NCBI GenBank assembly: GCA_041287635.1
Contig: JBGGNG010000057.1
Span: 1-64,000 of the forward strand
Source: JAOUEA01 sp041287635
Lineage (GTDB): Bacteria > Actinomycetota > UBA4738 > HRBIN12
DNA: 64,000 nt
Reading direction: 5' to 3'
The translations under genes and the position numbers were made by a program. The notes beneath the pieces were generated by a model that was given only the letters and a program-made list of their open reading frames with translations, was not told the DNA's origin and did no database searches. Of this stretch, positions 1-8,674 are shown one piece after another; the stretch's first letter is position 1; every line of letters starts with the position of its first letter.

Positions 1-208
1 AGGCGTCGTGAACCTCGGCGACCACCGCGGGTTGCGTGACGTTCAGCAGGTCGGGGTCGCCCAGCACGTCGCGGTCGTGAGCGGCGAACCGCTTGCCCCG
101 GAACTGCTCCTCGGTCAGGCCCCGCCCCTGCAGCAACACGCCCCATGCGCCGTCGAGCACCGCGATCCGGCTGCGCAGCAGCGCGTCGAGACGCATCCGG
201 GTATCCAT
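1..208 (-). CDS. metH: Methionine synthase MetH, N-terminal fragment (cut by window edge)
   Basis: Only the first 69 codons are present; the rest lies left of base 1. Translation from the ATG at 208 gives an N-terminus with RIAVLDGAWGVLLQ, then LTEEQFRGKRF, then DPDLLNVTQPAVVAEVH. This is the start of the homocysteine S-methyltransferase barrel of cobalamin-dependent methionine synthase (family pattern RIxVLDGAMGT...FRGxRF...LLxLTQPxVI). The enzyme transfers a methyl group from 5-methyl-THF to homocysteine. The usual AMG is AWG here. A betaine- or other homocysteine methyltransferase sharing this domain is possible, because the downstream B12 domains cannot be seen. Confidence 0.8.
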   Translation of the reverse strand, partial: MDTRMRLDALLRSRIAVLDGAWGVLLQGRGLTEEQFRGKRFAAHDRDVLGDPDLLNVTQPAVVAEVHDA

Positions 209-305
209 GCGCTTCACCCTAGCTGTGGCCCCGGCCACCGGCCACAACGGACGCCACGGGAGGCCGGTTGGCTCCGTCGAGCAGTGCCGGGGTAGGCTGC
301 CGAAG

Positions 306-806
306 ATGAGTCAGAGCTTCCCGGACCTGTGGCGACGCGAGTCCCAGGGCCGCGTCCAGGCTGCTCGCCAACCCGAGCAGGCGATCAAACGGACGAGGCG
401 CCAGACCGCCACCGCGCTCGCCGCCGTCCCTCTGTTCGCGAACTTCTCGAAGAAGCACCTCCAACGCCTCGCCGCCGACACCGATGAGCTCACCTTCGAG
501 CCGGGAGAGGCCGTCGTACGGGAGGGTGAGCTCGGCGAGACGCTGTTCGTCGTGCTCGAGGGCGAGGGCAAGGTCGTCCGGGGCTCGCGGAAGGTCGGCA
601 CTGTGCTGCCGGGCGATTTCTTCGGCGAGCTCGCCGCGATCGATGCCCAGCCCCGGAGCGCCTCGTTGGTGGCCGTCACGCCGCTGCGTGTGCTGCGGCT
701 GTTCCGTCGTCACCTGCTGACGCTGCTGGTCAACGAGCCGCAGATCACGCTGAAACTGCTCGACGGCATCGTGCGGCGCATCCGCCAGGTCGAGCACTCG
801 GCCTGA
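306..806 (+). CDS. Cyclic nucleotide-binding domain protein
   Basis: A 166-residue protein starting at ATG 306. Residues about 40-160 form a single cNMP-binding (CAP_ED) beta-barrel: PLFANFSKKHLQRLA, then FEPGEAVVREGELGETLFVVLEGE, then the phosphate-binding-cassette-like stretch GDFFGELAAIDAQPRSASLVA. The cassette has the conserved Gly-Glu and Arg expected for cyclic nucleotide binding. There is no recognisable DNA-binding or transporter domain, so it is a stand-alone sensor, possibly linked to the class III cyclase encoded at 12.6 kb (inference). It is transcribed divergently from metH. Confidence 0.8.
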   Translation: MSQSFPDLWRRESQGRVQAARQPEQAIKRTRRQTATALAAVPLFANFSKKHLQRLAADTDELTFEPGEAVVREGELGETLFVVLEGEGKVVRGSRKVGTVLPGDFFGELAAIDAQPRSASLVAVTPLRVLRLFRRHLLTLLVNEPQITLKLLDGIVRRIRQVEHSA

Positions 807-831
807 GCTCGATCGGCCTGAGCTCGCTCGG
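798..831. repeat. 15-bp tandem duplication across a stop codon
   Basis: The 15-bp unit TCGGCCTGAGCTCGA at 798-812 is repeated at 813-827 with one change, and the next four bases begin a third copy. The first copy contains the TGA stop of the cyclic nucleotide-binding gene (804-806). Confidence 0.75.
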
Positions 832-851
832 TCGGCGCGCCGGCGTCGCCG

Positions 852-1814
852 TCAGTCGCCCGCGAGGGCGACCCCGTCGAGCAGGGCATCGATCTCCGAG
901 AGGGTTCCTGCGTCGAGCGCGAGGTCGCCTGCCGCCGCGTTCGCCCGCACGTGCTCGGGGTTCCTGCTCCCCGCGATCGCGCTCGTCACGCCCGGCTGGT
1001 GCACGTTCCAGGCCAGTGCGAGCTGGGGGAGCGTGGTATCGAGACCCTGGGCGATCGGACGCAGCCGGTCCACGAGATCGAGCGCCCTCGGGAGGACGTC
1101 GGGGTCGAACAGGTCGACCTCGTCGGGATCGTCGGGCTCGCCTCCTTGGCCACGCCAGTCACCCTCTGGGAACGTCGTCGCCGCCGTGATCGCGCCCGTC
1201 AGCAGCCCGAACGCGAGCGGTCCGTAGCTCACGACGCCGGTGCCGTGCTCGCCGCACCATGCGACCAGGTCGATCTGAGCGCGGCGCAGCATCGAGAACT
1301 CGGGCTGCAGCGAATCGACGTGCCGAACGCCCTCGCAGCGCTCGATCGACGCGCGATCGAAGTTCGACACGCCGATCCAGCGGACCTTCCCGGCATCCTG
1401 CAGTGCCGCCATCGCGCCCCACGACTCCTCGACGGGGACGGCGTCGTCGGGCCAGTGCAGCTGGTAGAGGTCGATCGCGTCCACCCCGAGTCGCGCGAGC
1501 GAGGCGTCGCACGCCGCCACGATCCGATCGGGCCGGACTCCGCTTCCCTCAGGCTGCGGGGCGACCTTCGACGCCACGATCACCTCGTCGCGGCGCCCGG
1601 CGATCGCGCGCCCGACCAAGGACTCCGAGACCCCGTCGCCGTACACCTCCGCGGTGTCGATCCAGGTGATGCCGGCGTCGAGGGCCGCCCGCATCGCGCC
1701 GATCACCGAGTTGTCGGACTCGTTCGGGCCCCATGCCGTGCCGCCCGCCTCCCACGCGCCGTAGCCCACGACCGACAGTTCCGGTCCCTGCGATCCCAGC
1801 CGATGTGTCCTCAT
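852..1814 (-). CDS. Aldo/keto reductase
   Basis: A 320-residue NAD(P)H-dependent oxidoreductase with a TIM barrel, a full-length member of the family. Catalytic features are visible: WIDTAEVYGDG near residue 50 (Asp and Tyr), VASKVAPQP (Lys near 83) and YQLHWPD (His near 117). The C-terminal cofactor region AIAGSRNPEHVRANA follows. It resembles the YajO/IolS-type group that reduces aldehydes; the substrate cannot be read from sequence. ATG start at 1814; the divergent neighbour is korA. Confidence 0.9.
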   Translation of the reverse strand: MRTHRLGSQGPELSVVGYGAWEAGGTAWGPNESDNSVIGAMRAALDAGITWIDTAEVYGDGVSESLVGRAIAGRRDEVIVASKVAPQPEGSGVRPDRIVAACDASLARLGVDAIDLYQLHWPDDAVPVEESWGAMAALQDAGKVRWIGVSNFDRASIERCEGVRHVDSLQPEFSMLRRAQIDLVAWCGEHGTGVVSYGPLAFGLLTGAITAATTFPEGDWRGQGGEPDDPDEVDLFDPDVLPRALDLVDRLRPIAQGLDTTLPQLALAWNVHQPGVTSAIAGSRNPEHVRANAAAGDLALDAGTLSEIDALLDGVALAGD

Positions 1815-1936
1815 GCTGTGAATCTACCCGGAGCGTGCCGCCGCGAACCCGGCGCCGCAGTACGCTAGTGATCGAGGGTCCCTCGACGAATCCAGCCCGC
1901 AGTGGAAGGAGCAGCGGTCTCCGCAGCCGCACACGC

Positions 1937-3772
1937 ATGACCAAGACCGTCGAAGAGAAGGAACGCGTCGTCGTTCGGTTCGCCGGCGACTCGGGCGATG
2001 GCATGCAGCTCACGGGTGACCGCTTCACCTCCGCCACCGCGGTGCTCGGCAACGACCTCGCGACCCTGCCCGACTTCCCCGCCGAGATCAGGGCCCCTGC
2101 CGGCACCGTGCACGGCGTCTCTGCGTTCCAGATCCAGTTCGCGTCGAGCGACATCACCACCCCCGGCGACCACGCCGACGTGCTCGTCGCGATGAACCCG
2201 GCCGCGCTCAAGGCCGACCTGTCGAAGGTGGATCCCGGCGGCATCGTGATCGTGAACGAGGACGCCTTCACGCAACGCAACGTCGAGAAGGCCGGGTACG
2301 CGTCCGATCCGACGACCGACGGCTCGCTCGACGGCTTCCAGCTCTACAAGGTGCCGATGACATCGATCACGGTGCGCGCGACCGAGGGCGTCGGCATCGG
2401 GAAGAAGGAGGCCGAGCGCGCGAAGAATATGTTCGCGCTGGGTCTGGTCTCGTGGATGTTCGGGCGCCCGACCCAGACGACGCTCGACTGGCTCGAGCGG
2501 AAGTTCGGCGGCAAGCAGGAGATCTACGACGCGAACGTCGCGGCGTTCAAGGCCGGGTACAACTTCGGCGAGACCACGGAGCTGTTCGCCCATTCGTACA
2601 AGATCGCCGCCGCGCCCGTCGACCCTGGCACCTATCGCAACATCGCCGGCTCGACCGCCCTGTCATGGGGGCTGATCGCGGCGTCGCAGCGGAGCGGGCT
2701 GACGTTGTTCTATGCGAGCTACCCGATCACGCCGGCGTCCGAGCTGCTGCACGAGCTGTCGCGGCACAAGAACTTCGGTGTGATCACGCTCCAGGCCGAG
2801 GACGAGATCGCGGCCGCCAACGTGGCGCTCGGCGCGGCCTTCGCCGGACACCTCGCGGTGACCGGCACGAGCGGGCCCGGCATGGACCTCAAGGCCGAGA
2901 CGCTGGGCCTCGCGGTGATCATGGAGCTGCCCATGGTGATCGTCGACGTGCAGCGGGGCGGTCCCTCGACCGGCCTGCCCACGAAGACGGAGCAGGGCGA
3001 CCTGCTGCTCGCGATGTTCGGCCGTCACGGCGAGAGCCCGATGCCGATCGTCGCGGCGTCGTCGCCCTCGGACTGCTTCGCGGTCGCCCTGGAAGCCGCA
3101 CGCATCGCCGTGCGTTACCGGACGCCGGTCATCGTGCTCTCCGACACGTTCCTGTCGAACTCATCGGAGCCGTGGCGGGTTCCGGAGGTGGCCGACCTGC
3201 CCGGGATCGATCCGAACTTCGCGGCGCCCGACGGAGACGGGTTCCTGCCGTACGCGCGCGACGAGAAGCTGGCCAGGCCGTGGGCCGTGCCCGGCACGCC
3301 CGGCCTGGTGCACCGTGTCGGCGGCCTCGAGAGGGAGGACGGCACGGGCAACATCAGCTACGAGCCTGAGAACCACGAGCGCATGACCCACCTGCGCCAG
3401 GCCAAGGTCGACGGCATCGCCGACGACATCCCACCGCTGGAGGTCGATGACCCGTCGGGCGAGGCCGACCTGCTCGTGCTCGGATGGGGCTCGTCGCTCG
3501 GCACGATCCGCGCCGCCGCGACCCGCGTCCGCGATCGCGGAGGAAAGGTCGCGACGGCACACCTGCGTCACCTCAACCCGTTCCCGGCCAACACCGGCGA
3601 CGTGGTGAAGGCGTACCGCACGGTGCTGATCCCGGAGATGAACATGGGCCAGCTCGCGATGTTGATCAGGGCGAGGTTCCTCGTCGATGCCAGGAGCTTC
3701 ACCAAGGTGCAGGGCCTCCCGATCTTCGCGGAGGACCTGGAGGAGGAGATCGAGCGGGTGCTGCATGACTGA
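1937..3772 (+). CDS. korA: 2-oxoacid:ferredoxin oxidoreductase, fused gamma/alpha subunit (KorA)
   Basis: A 611-residue subunit. With KorB it performs CoA-dependent oxidative decarboxylation of 2-oxoglutarate (or a related 2-oxoacid), reducing ferredoxin. The gamma domain (about residues 10-200) has AGDSGDGMQLTG and DFPAEIRAPAGT. The alpha/pyrimidine-binding domain (about 240-600) has YPITPASELLH, the glutamate-bearing LQAEDEIAAANVALGA and VDVQRGGPSTGLPTKTEQ. The gamma-alpha fusion and absence of a linked ferredoxin subunit match the two-subunit actinobacterial (mycobacterial KorAB) form. Start chosen at ATG 1937, where family homology begins. The end overlaps korB by 8 bp. Confidence 0.93.
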   Translation: MTKTVEEKERVVVRFAGDSGDGMQLTGDRFTSATAVLGNDLATLPDFPAEIRAPAGTVHGVSAFQIQFASSDITTPGDHADVLVAMNPAALKADLSKVDPGGIVIVNEDAFTQRNVEKAGYASDPTTDGSLDGFQLYKVPMTSITVRATEGVGIGKKEAERAKNMFALGLVSWMFGRPTQTTLDWLERKFGGKQEIYDANVAAFKAGYNFGETTELFAHSYKIAAAPVDPGTYRNIAGSTALSWGLIAASQRSGLTLFYASYPITPASELLHELSRHKNFGVITLQAEDEIAAANVALGAAFAGHLAVTGTSGPGMDLKAETLGLAVIMELPMVIVDVQRGGPSTGLPTKTEQGDLLLAMFGRHGESPMPIVAASSPSDCFAVALEAARIAVRYRTPVIVLSDTFLSNSSEPWRVPEVADLPGIDPNFAAPDGDGFLPYARDEKLARPWAVPGTPGLVHRVGGLEREDGTGNISYEPENHERMTHLRQAKVDGIADDIPPLEVDDPSGEADLLVLGWGSSLGTIRAAATRVRDRGGKVATAHLRHLNPFPANTGDVVKAYRTVLIPEMNMGQLAMLIRARFLVDARSFTKVQGLPIFAEDLEEEIERVLHD

Positions 3773-4778
3773 CATGGTCGAGACGCTCACGAAGAAGGAC
3801 TTCACCTCCGACCAGGAGGTGCGCTGGTGCCCGGGCTGCGGCGACTACGCGATCCTCTCGGCCGTGCAGGGGTTCATGCCCGAGCTCGGCATCGAGCCGC
3901 ACAGGACCGTGTTCGTGAGCGGCATCGGCTGCAGCGGACGATTCACCTACTACATGGACACCTACGGGGTGCACGGCATCCACGGGCGCGCGCCGGCGAT
4001 CGCCACGGGGATCGCGACCGCGAACCCCGAGCTGAGCGTCTGGGTCGTGACCGGTGACGGCGACGGGCTCTCGATCGGCGGGAACCACCTGATCCACGCG
4101 CTGCGGCGCAACGTGAACATCAAGATCCTGATGTTCAACAACCAGATCTACGGCCTCACGAAGGGGCAGTACTCGCCGACGAGCGAGGAGGGAAAGGTCA
4201 CGAAGTCGACGCCGTTCGGCTCGGTCGACCACCCGTTCAACCCGATCGCCGTGGCGCTCGGGGCCGAGGGCACGTTCGTGGCCCGCACGATCGACAACGA
4301 CCGCCAGCACCTCACCGAGGTGCTTCGGCAGGCCGCCGCTCACCGCGGCACCGCGTTCGTCGAGATCTACCAGAACTGCAACGTGTTCAACGACGGGGCG
4401 TTCGACCTGCTGCGCGAGAAGTCCGAAGGCGTGCACCACCAGATCCGACTGGCCGACGGCGAGCCGATCATCTTCGACGAGGGAACGAAGTGCGTGATCG
4501 TGGGCGACAACGGACGCCTGCAGGTCAAACCGACGGCCGAGGTCGACCCCGATCGCATCGTCGTGCACCAGGCCGGCGGGCGCCCGTCGCTGCCGTTCGG
4601 GCTCGCGCACCTCTCGCTCGGCCCCCACGAGGCCACCTGCTTCGGCGTGTTCCGCAACTTCGAGCGTCCGGTCTACGGCGAGGCGATGCACGCGCAACTC
4701 GTGAGCGCCGAGGAGCGCCTCGGCAAGGGCGATCTTGGGTCGCTGCTGCACGGCGGCGACACCTGGACCGTCGGGTAA
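3765..4778 (+). CDS. korB: 2-oxoacid:ferredoxin oxidoreductase, beta subunit (KorB)
   Basis: A 337-residue thiamine-pyrophosphate-binding subunit partnering KorA. The N-terminal WCPGCGDYAILSAVQ (about residue 21) includes cysteines used for the [4Fe-4S] cluster, with a further Cys in GIGCSGRF. The TPP motif is GDGDGLSIGGNH (about 98-109) followed by FNNQIYGLTKGQYSPTS. ATG 3765 overlaps the korA end and a second in-frame ATG lies at 3774; translational coupling is likely either way. The gene converges on the cysteine desulfurase with a 27-bp gap. Confidence 0.94.
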   Translation: MTDMVETLTKKDFTSDQEVRWCPGCGDYAILSAVQGFMPELGIEPHRTVFVSGIGCSGRFTYYMDTYGVHGIHGRAPAIATGIATANPELSVWVVTGDGDGLSIGGNHLIHALRRNVNIKILMFNNQIYGLTKGQYSPTSEEGKVTKSTPFGSVDHPFNPIAVALGAEGTFVARTIDNDRQHLTEVLRQAAAHRGTAFVEIYQNCNVFNDGAFDLLREKSEGVHHQIRLADGEPIIFDEGTKCVIVGDNGRLQVKPTAEVDPDRIVVHQAGGRPSLPFGLAHLSLGPHEATCFGVFRNFERPVYGEAMHAQLVSAEERLGKGDLGSLLHGGDTWTVG

Positions 4779-4805
4779 AGGCTCTTCTCCGCACGGGCCC
4801 GCTCG

Positions 4806-5993
4806 TCAACGGGACGGCGGGGTTCGGAAGCGGGCGAGCGCGTCCGCCGAGCGTGCCGCGACCTCCCTGAGTTCCTCGACCAACCCAGGCAGCACGTCGA
4901 GCATCTCGTCGACGTCGGCCTCGGTGCTGCTCGGCCCGAGTCCCACGCGGAAGCTGCTCACACCCGGATGTCCGATGTGCTCGAGCACCGGCGATGCGTC
5001 GCCGGGCTGACCCGAGCAGAGCGAGCCTGCCGCCACGTGGAACCCGCGATCGTCGAGGGCCATCATCAGCGTCGGGGCATCGACGCCGTCGACGCTGAAA
5101 CAGACGAGGTGTGGAGTGCGATGTGTCGGGTGGCCGTGCACGGTCGCCCCCGGCACGGTCTCGTCGATGCGCTCGCGCAGCCGAGCCGTGAGGGCCCACT
5201 GCCGAGTCGCCGTGTCGCCCATCGAGTCGAGCGAGGTGCGCAGCGCCGCGGCCATCGCGGCGATGCCGGGCGTGTTCTCCATGCCGGAACGGCGCTTACG
5301 CTCGCGGTCGTCGCCGCACGGGTAGGCGGTGACGCCGACCCCGCGCCGCACGTAGAGCGCGCCGACCCCGGGCGGACCGCCGAACTTGTGCGCCGAGCAC
5401 GAGAGCAGGTCGACCCCGAGCGCCCCGGCGTCGACCGGAAGCCGGCCCACGGTCTGGCAGGCATCGGTGTGGAACCGCACCTTCGCCTCGCGCGCCAGCC
5501 GAGCCGCCTCCCCGATCTGCTGCATCGTGCCGAGCTCGTGGTTGGCGTGCTGGACGCTCGCCAGCAGCGTGCCCGGAACCCGGACCTCGGCGGCGTAGCG
5601 GTCGAGGTCGATGCGGCCGTAGGTGTCGACCGGGATCTCCACGACCTCGAAGCCGTCGCTCTGCAGCACGTGACCGACGCCACCCACCGCCGGGTGCTCC
5701 ACGGCGCTCACGACGATGCGGGTGCCCAGTTCCCTCACAGCCCGCACGCCGCCCCAGATCGCGAGCGCCACCGACTCCGTGCCGCCCGAGGTGAAGACGA
5801 TTTCGTCGGGCTGGGCCCCGAGCGCCGACGCGACGGTCTCGCGCGACTCGTCGAGCAGGCTGCGCGCTCGCCTGCCGGGGGCATGGATCAGCAGGGGGTC
5901 TCCGAAGTCGTCGAGCGCCTCCACGAAGGCGGCGCGCGCTTCGGGGAGCAGGGGGGTAGCCGATGCCCCGTCGAGGTAGATGTCCGCGGTCAT
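4806..5993 (-). CDS. Cysteine desulfurase (NifS/IscS family)
   Basis: A 395-residue PLP enzyme that removes sulfur from cysteine as a protein persulfide for Fe-S cluster, thiamine or tRNA sulfur supply. Seen: IYLDGASATPLLPEAR at the N-terminus, FTSGGTESVALA (PLP phosphate loop), HTDACQTVGRLPVD, and the lysine-bearing SCSAHKFGGPPGVGALYV near residue 200. The catalytic-cysteine loop is AAGSLCSGQ near residue 325, with DASPVLEHIG downstream. That loop departs from the usual SACSSG form. No scaffold gene is adjacent. Confidence 0.9.
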   Translation of the reverse strand: MTADIYLDGASATPLLPEARAAFVEALDDFGDPLLIHAPGRRARSLLDESRETVASALGAQPDEIVFTSGGTESVALAIWGGVRAVRELGTRIVVSAVEHPAVGGVGHVLQSDGFEVVEIPVDTYGRIDLDRYAAEVRVPGTLLASVQHANHELGTMQQIGEAARLAREAKVRFHTDACQTVGRLPVDAGALGVDLLSCSAHKFGGPPGVGALYVRRGVGVTAYPCGDDRERKRRSGMENTPGIAAMAAALRTSLDSMGDTATRQWALTARLRERIDETVPGATVHGHPTHRTPHLVCFSVDGVDAPTLMMALDDRGFHVAAGSLCSGQPGDASPVLEHIGHPGVSSFRVGLGPSSTEADVDEMLDVLPGLVEELREVAARSADALARFRTPPSR

Positions 5994-6044
5994 CTCGTGC
6001 CATCTTCGAACGCAACCGTCGGCGCGTTCCTTCCCACGGCCAGA

Positions 6045-6734
6045 TCAGGGCGTCGCAGGTTCCCGGTCCTTCAAGAAGACGCTCCAGTAGAGGACACCCG
6101 CGATGATGCCGCCGGCGATCGGTCCGACGATCCAGACGTACCAGTCGGCCCAGTCCGTCGTGGCCAGGGCCGGTCCGAACCACCGGGCGGGATTCATCGC
6201 GGCGCCGGTGTACGGACCGAAGGCCATGATGTCGAACGCGATCACGAGTCCGATCGTGAGTCCGGCGGTCTTCGAGAACGGCCCTCGATCGTCGACCGCG
6301 GTCCCGAAGACCGCGAAGACGAGGAAGAACGTGGTCACGGCCTCGATCACGATGCCCCTTCCGACGGCGATGTCGTCCCCGAGCGACGGGATGCCGCCGA
6401 TCCCGACGTCGAACAGCTCCGTCGGCACCAGGAAGCGCAGCAGGAACGCACCCGCCACCGCGCCGGCCAGCTCGGCGGCGATGAGCACGCCCGCACGCGT
6501 GGTGGGGATCGTGCCCGTGACCCACAACGAGATCGCGACGGCGGGGTTCACGAGTCCGCCGGAGATGTGCCAGGTGATGGAGACCATGATCGCGAGCACG
6601 AGCCCGTGAGCGAGCGCGACGCCCGTGAGGTCGAGCTGGCCGTTGGCATTGAGGATCACGGCTCCCGCCCCGACGAAGACCAGGGCGAACGTCGCCACGA
6701 ACTCGGCGACGGCCGCCTTGCCGGTGTTCTCCAC
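6045..6734 (-). CDS. Aquaporin / MIP-family channel
   Basis: A 229-residue six-helix membrane channel with both half-helix signatures: GLVNPAVAISLW near residue 62 and GAAMNPARWFGPAL near residue 180. The second NPA is followed by Arg, the selectivity-filter arginine typical of the family. The short length and the proline/aromatic context are closer to water-type aquaporins than glycerol facilitators, but substrate is inferred only. GTG start at 6734. It shares direction with the cysteine desulfurase, 51 bp upstream of it. Confidence 0.9.
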   Translation of the reverse strand: MENTGKAAVAEFVATFALVFVGAGAVILNANGQLDLTGVALAHGLVLAIMVSITWHISGGLVNPAVAISLWVTGTIPTTRAGVLIAAELAGAVAGAFLLRFLVPTELFDVGIGGIPSLGDDIAVGRGIVIEAVTTFFLVFAVFGTAVDDRGPFSKTAGLTIGLVIAFDIMAFGPYTGAAMNPARWFGPALATTDWADWYVWIVGPIAGGIIAGVLYWSVFLKDREPATP

Positions 6735-6964
6735 GGTGCTCCTCCTCGTCGAGATCGGGCATTCGCTCCCGCCGGTGTGTTCCGATGTGCCTCAACGGGT
6801 CGGCGACTCGAGCCGAGCCAGGTCGGCGGCGCGAGCCTAGCCTGTGCCTTGGACCCAGGCAAAGACCGTCGAGGCCGAGGCACGGCGCGGGAGTCCTGGA
6901 ACGGACCGGGAACCCGTCCGGATCCTGGCCGGGACCGGGCCGGAAAGCGGGTAGCATCCAGCCC

Positions 6965-7351
6965 GTGGACGTGCTGCTCGTGTCACCCGATCCGGCCTCT
7001 CGTGAGCTGATGGCGCTCGCAGTGCGCAGCGTCGAGCGTGCGATCGGCGGCGAGCTGCGGTTCCGCGCCGCGGCGAACGGAGAGCTCGGCATCCGTGCGG
7101 CCCTGCGCGACCGGCCCGACGTGATCGTGGCCGACGAGATCGCATCCCGCGCGGGGGCGTTCGCTCTGGCCAAGGCCCTGCGCGATGACGCCGATCCCTA
7201 CCACGGCGTGATCGTGATCCTGTTGGAGCGCAAGCATGACGCGTGGCTCGCGCGGTGGTCGGGCGCCGATGCCTGGTTCGTCAAACCGCCCGACCCGTTC
7301 GAGCTGGCCGATCGCCTGTTGGAACTCGTCAGCGAGAAGGAGAGCGCGTGA
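6965..7351 (+). CDS. Receiver-like (CheY-type) single-domain protein
   Basis: A 128-residue protein starting at GTG 6965. It shows the receiver pattern: hydrophobic strand plus acid (VLLVSPDP), RDRPDVIVADE with a candidate phosphoacceptor Asp, and WFVKPPDPFELADRLLEL with the conserved Lys-Pro. There is no output domain, so it acts alone or through a partner. Its stop overlaps the next gene's GTG by 4 bp, indicating an operon through about 8347. Confidence 0.65.
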   Translation: MDVLLVSPDPASRELMALAVRSVERAIGGELRFRAAANGELGIRAALRDRPDVIVADEIASRAGAFALAKALRDDADPYHGVIVILLERKHDAWLARWSGADAWFVKPPDPFELADRLLELVSEKESA

Positions 7352-7635
7352 AGATCAAGGGCACGGACAAGCGCAACGGACGCGAGTTCCTCGCGGAGCA
7401 GGTGATCGAGAGCGGTGGCACCTCGCCGTGGGACGGCAGACCCTTCAGCCCCGACTACGCGGTCACGCTCGTGAACGCCCTGCGCGACGCCGAGGAGGCG
7501 GGGTCGAGGCTGGAAGAGGCGCTCGAGCAGATCGCCGACATCAAGCCGGAGTTCACGCTCGACCAGGATTCCGTGCTGGGGCCGCTCCGCGAGAACCTGA
7601 CGCGGCTCGAGCAGAACCTGGTGCAGCAGGGCTGA
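7348..7635 (+). CDS. Small conserved-looking protein of unknown function (95 aa)
   Basis: GTG start at 7348 inside a GTGA overlap with the receiver gene. The protein is hydrophilic and mostly helical. The N-terminal half has VIESGGTSPWDGRPFSPDYAV and the C-terminal half (DAEEAGSRLEEALEQIAD and LRENLTRLEQNLVQQ) looks like a short coiled coil. I do not recognise a family. Its coding status is supported by the overlap and close spacing to both neighbours. Confidence 0.6.
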   Translation: MKIKGTDKRNGREFLAEQVIESGGTSPWDGRPFSPDYAVTLVNALRDAEEAGSRLEEALEQIADIKPEFTLDQDSVLGPLRENLTRLEQNLVQQG

Positions 7636-7647
7636 GGAGTCCGACGG

Positions 7648-7851
7648 GTGGGCACCGGGGAGAACGGGTTCGGGGTCGAGCTCCGCGAGGATGACTCGGG
7701 CTGGCGCGTCGGCATCGTCGACCCCGCTGGCTCCGTCGTCTCCGAACGGGCTTGCAAGGACCATCTCGAGGCTCGCAGGTACGCATCGACCGTCCGTCAG
7801 CACATCTACTGGCTCTCGCCGGAACGCTTCCGCGAGTACTACCGTCTGTAG
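7648..7851 (+). CDS. Small protein of unknown function (67 aa)
   Basis: GTG start at 7648, 12 bp after the preceding gene, with an AGGAG-like site just upstream. The composition is that of a compact soluble domain (GWRVGIVDPAGSVVSERAC, then YASTVRQHIYWLSPERFREYY). No family is recognised. It is followed 4 bp later by a tiny membrane-protein gene, so it probably belongs to the same transcript. Confidence 0.55.
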   Translation: MGTGENGFGVELREDDSGWRVGIVDPAGSVVSERACKDHLEARRYASTVRQHIYWLSPERFREYYRL

Positions 7852-7855
7852 CGCG

Positions 7856-7963
7856 ATGGGGTTCAACTACCAACAGCCGGGCAAGGTGAAGAAGGCGGAT
7901 CTCGCGATCTTCGTCGGGGCCCTCGTCGTCATCGCGGCGCTCGTCATCTGGGCCATCTGGTAG
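7856..7963 (+). CDS. Tiny single-pass membrane protein (35 aa)
   Basis: ATG 7856 gives 35 residues: a polar, basic N-terminus (MGFNYQQPGKVKKAD) followed by one hydrophobic helix (LAIFVGALVVIAALVIWAIW) ending at the stop. The pattern suggests a small N-in membrane protein. It sits 4 bp after the preceding gene and 6 bp before the next, which supports real translation. Confidence 0.55.
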   Translation: MGFNYQQPGKVKKADLAIFVGALVVIAALVIWAIW

Positions 7964-7969
7964 CCCTCG

Positions 7970-8347
7970 ATGCCCGACGATCTCGCGGCACTGGACTTCT
8001 GCTACCTCACGACGACAGGTCGTGTCAGCGGGAGCCCCCACCGAATCGAGATCTGGTTCGTGCTCGTCGACGAGATCGTGTACCTGATGGCGGGAGACCG
8101 CGACCGCAGCGACTGGGTGCGCAACCTGATCATCACGCCCGACGTCGAGCTGGAGCTCGGGGGAAGGAAGCGGGTGACGCGAGCCCGCGTCGTCGAGGAC
8201 GGGTCGGCCGAGGACGCGCTGGCCCGCCGGACGATGCTCGAGAAGTACGGGAACCGCGACGGCGGCGACCTCAGCACGTGGGGTCGCACCGCCTTGGTGG
8301 TGGCGGTCGATTGGCCGGGGGGCGTCAGCTACACGTCATTGATCTGA
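7970..8347 (+). CDS. Deazaflavin (F420)-type nitroreductase family protein
   Basis: A 125-residue split-barrel protein. The N-terminal stretch YLTTTGRVSGSPHRIEIWFV, followed by VYLMAGDRDRSDWVRNLIITPDVELELGG, matches the Ddn-like deazaflavin-dependent nitroreductase family, which binds F420 or another flavin and reduces varied substrates. YGNRDGGDLSTWGRTALVVAVD completes the domain. Physiological substrate unknown. Last gene of the run of small same-strand genes that begins at 6965. Confidence 0.75.
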   Translation: MPDDLAALDFCYLTTTGRVSGSPHRIEIWFVLVDEIVYLMAGDRDRSDWVRNLIITPDVELELGGRKRVTRARVVEDGSAEDALARRTMLEKYGNRDGGDLSTWGRTALVVAVDWPGGVSYTSLI

Positions 8348-8369
8348 CGCCCGCGGCGCGCGTCGCCGG

Positions 8370-8660
8370 TCAGCCCTCGTCGAACCCGAGGGAGAACAGC
8401 CGCTCGAGGTCGTGCTTCGAGTACACCTGGAAGCTGATCAGGGTCTCGGTTCGCTCGACGCCCTCGACCTTCGCGATACCGCCGGGGATCACGGTGGCGA
8501 GCTGCTCATGAGCGGGCACCCGCACGATCGCGATCAGGTCGAACTCGCCGGCGACCGAGTAGACCTCGCTCACGCCGTCGATCTCGGCGATCGCCTGGGC
8601 GGCCTCCCCGATCACGTCGACCTCGCACTGGATCAAGACGACCGCATGCACGGCGCTCAT
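8370..8660 (-). CDS. Lrp/AsnC ligand-binding (RAM) domain protein
   Basis: A 96-residue protein from ATG 8660 made only of the RAM effector domain: VHAVVLIQCEVD, then AIAEIDGVSEVYSVAGEFDLIAIVRV, then IAKVEGVERTETLISFQVYS. Stand-alone RAM proteins lack the DNA-binding helix-turn-helix of Lrp and may modulate Lrp regulators or bind amino acids. The reading frame stays open upstream through the 24-bp repeats, but the domain starts at MSAVH, so that start is preferred. It lies downstream of the thiolase on the same strand. Confidence 0.8.
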   Translation of the reverse strand: MSAVHAVVLIQCEVDVIGEAAQAIAEIDGVSEVYSVAGEFDLIAIVRVPAHEQLATVIPGGIAKVEGVERTETLISFQVYSKHDLERLFSLGFDEG

Positions 8661-8674
8661 CGTTCCGCTCCTCT

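Noticed and set aside
4968..7010. A 680-residue open frame on the plus strand
   Set aside because: It overlaps the cysteine desulfurase and aquaporin in antisense, both of which have catalytic or pore motifs; this frame has none.
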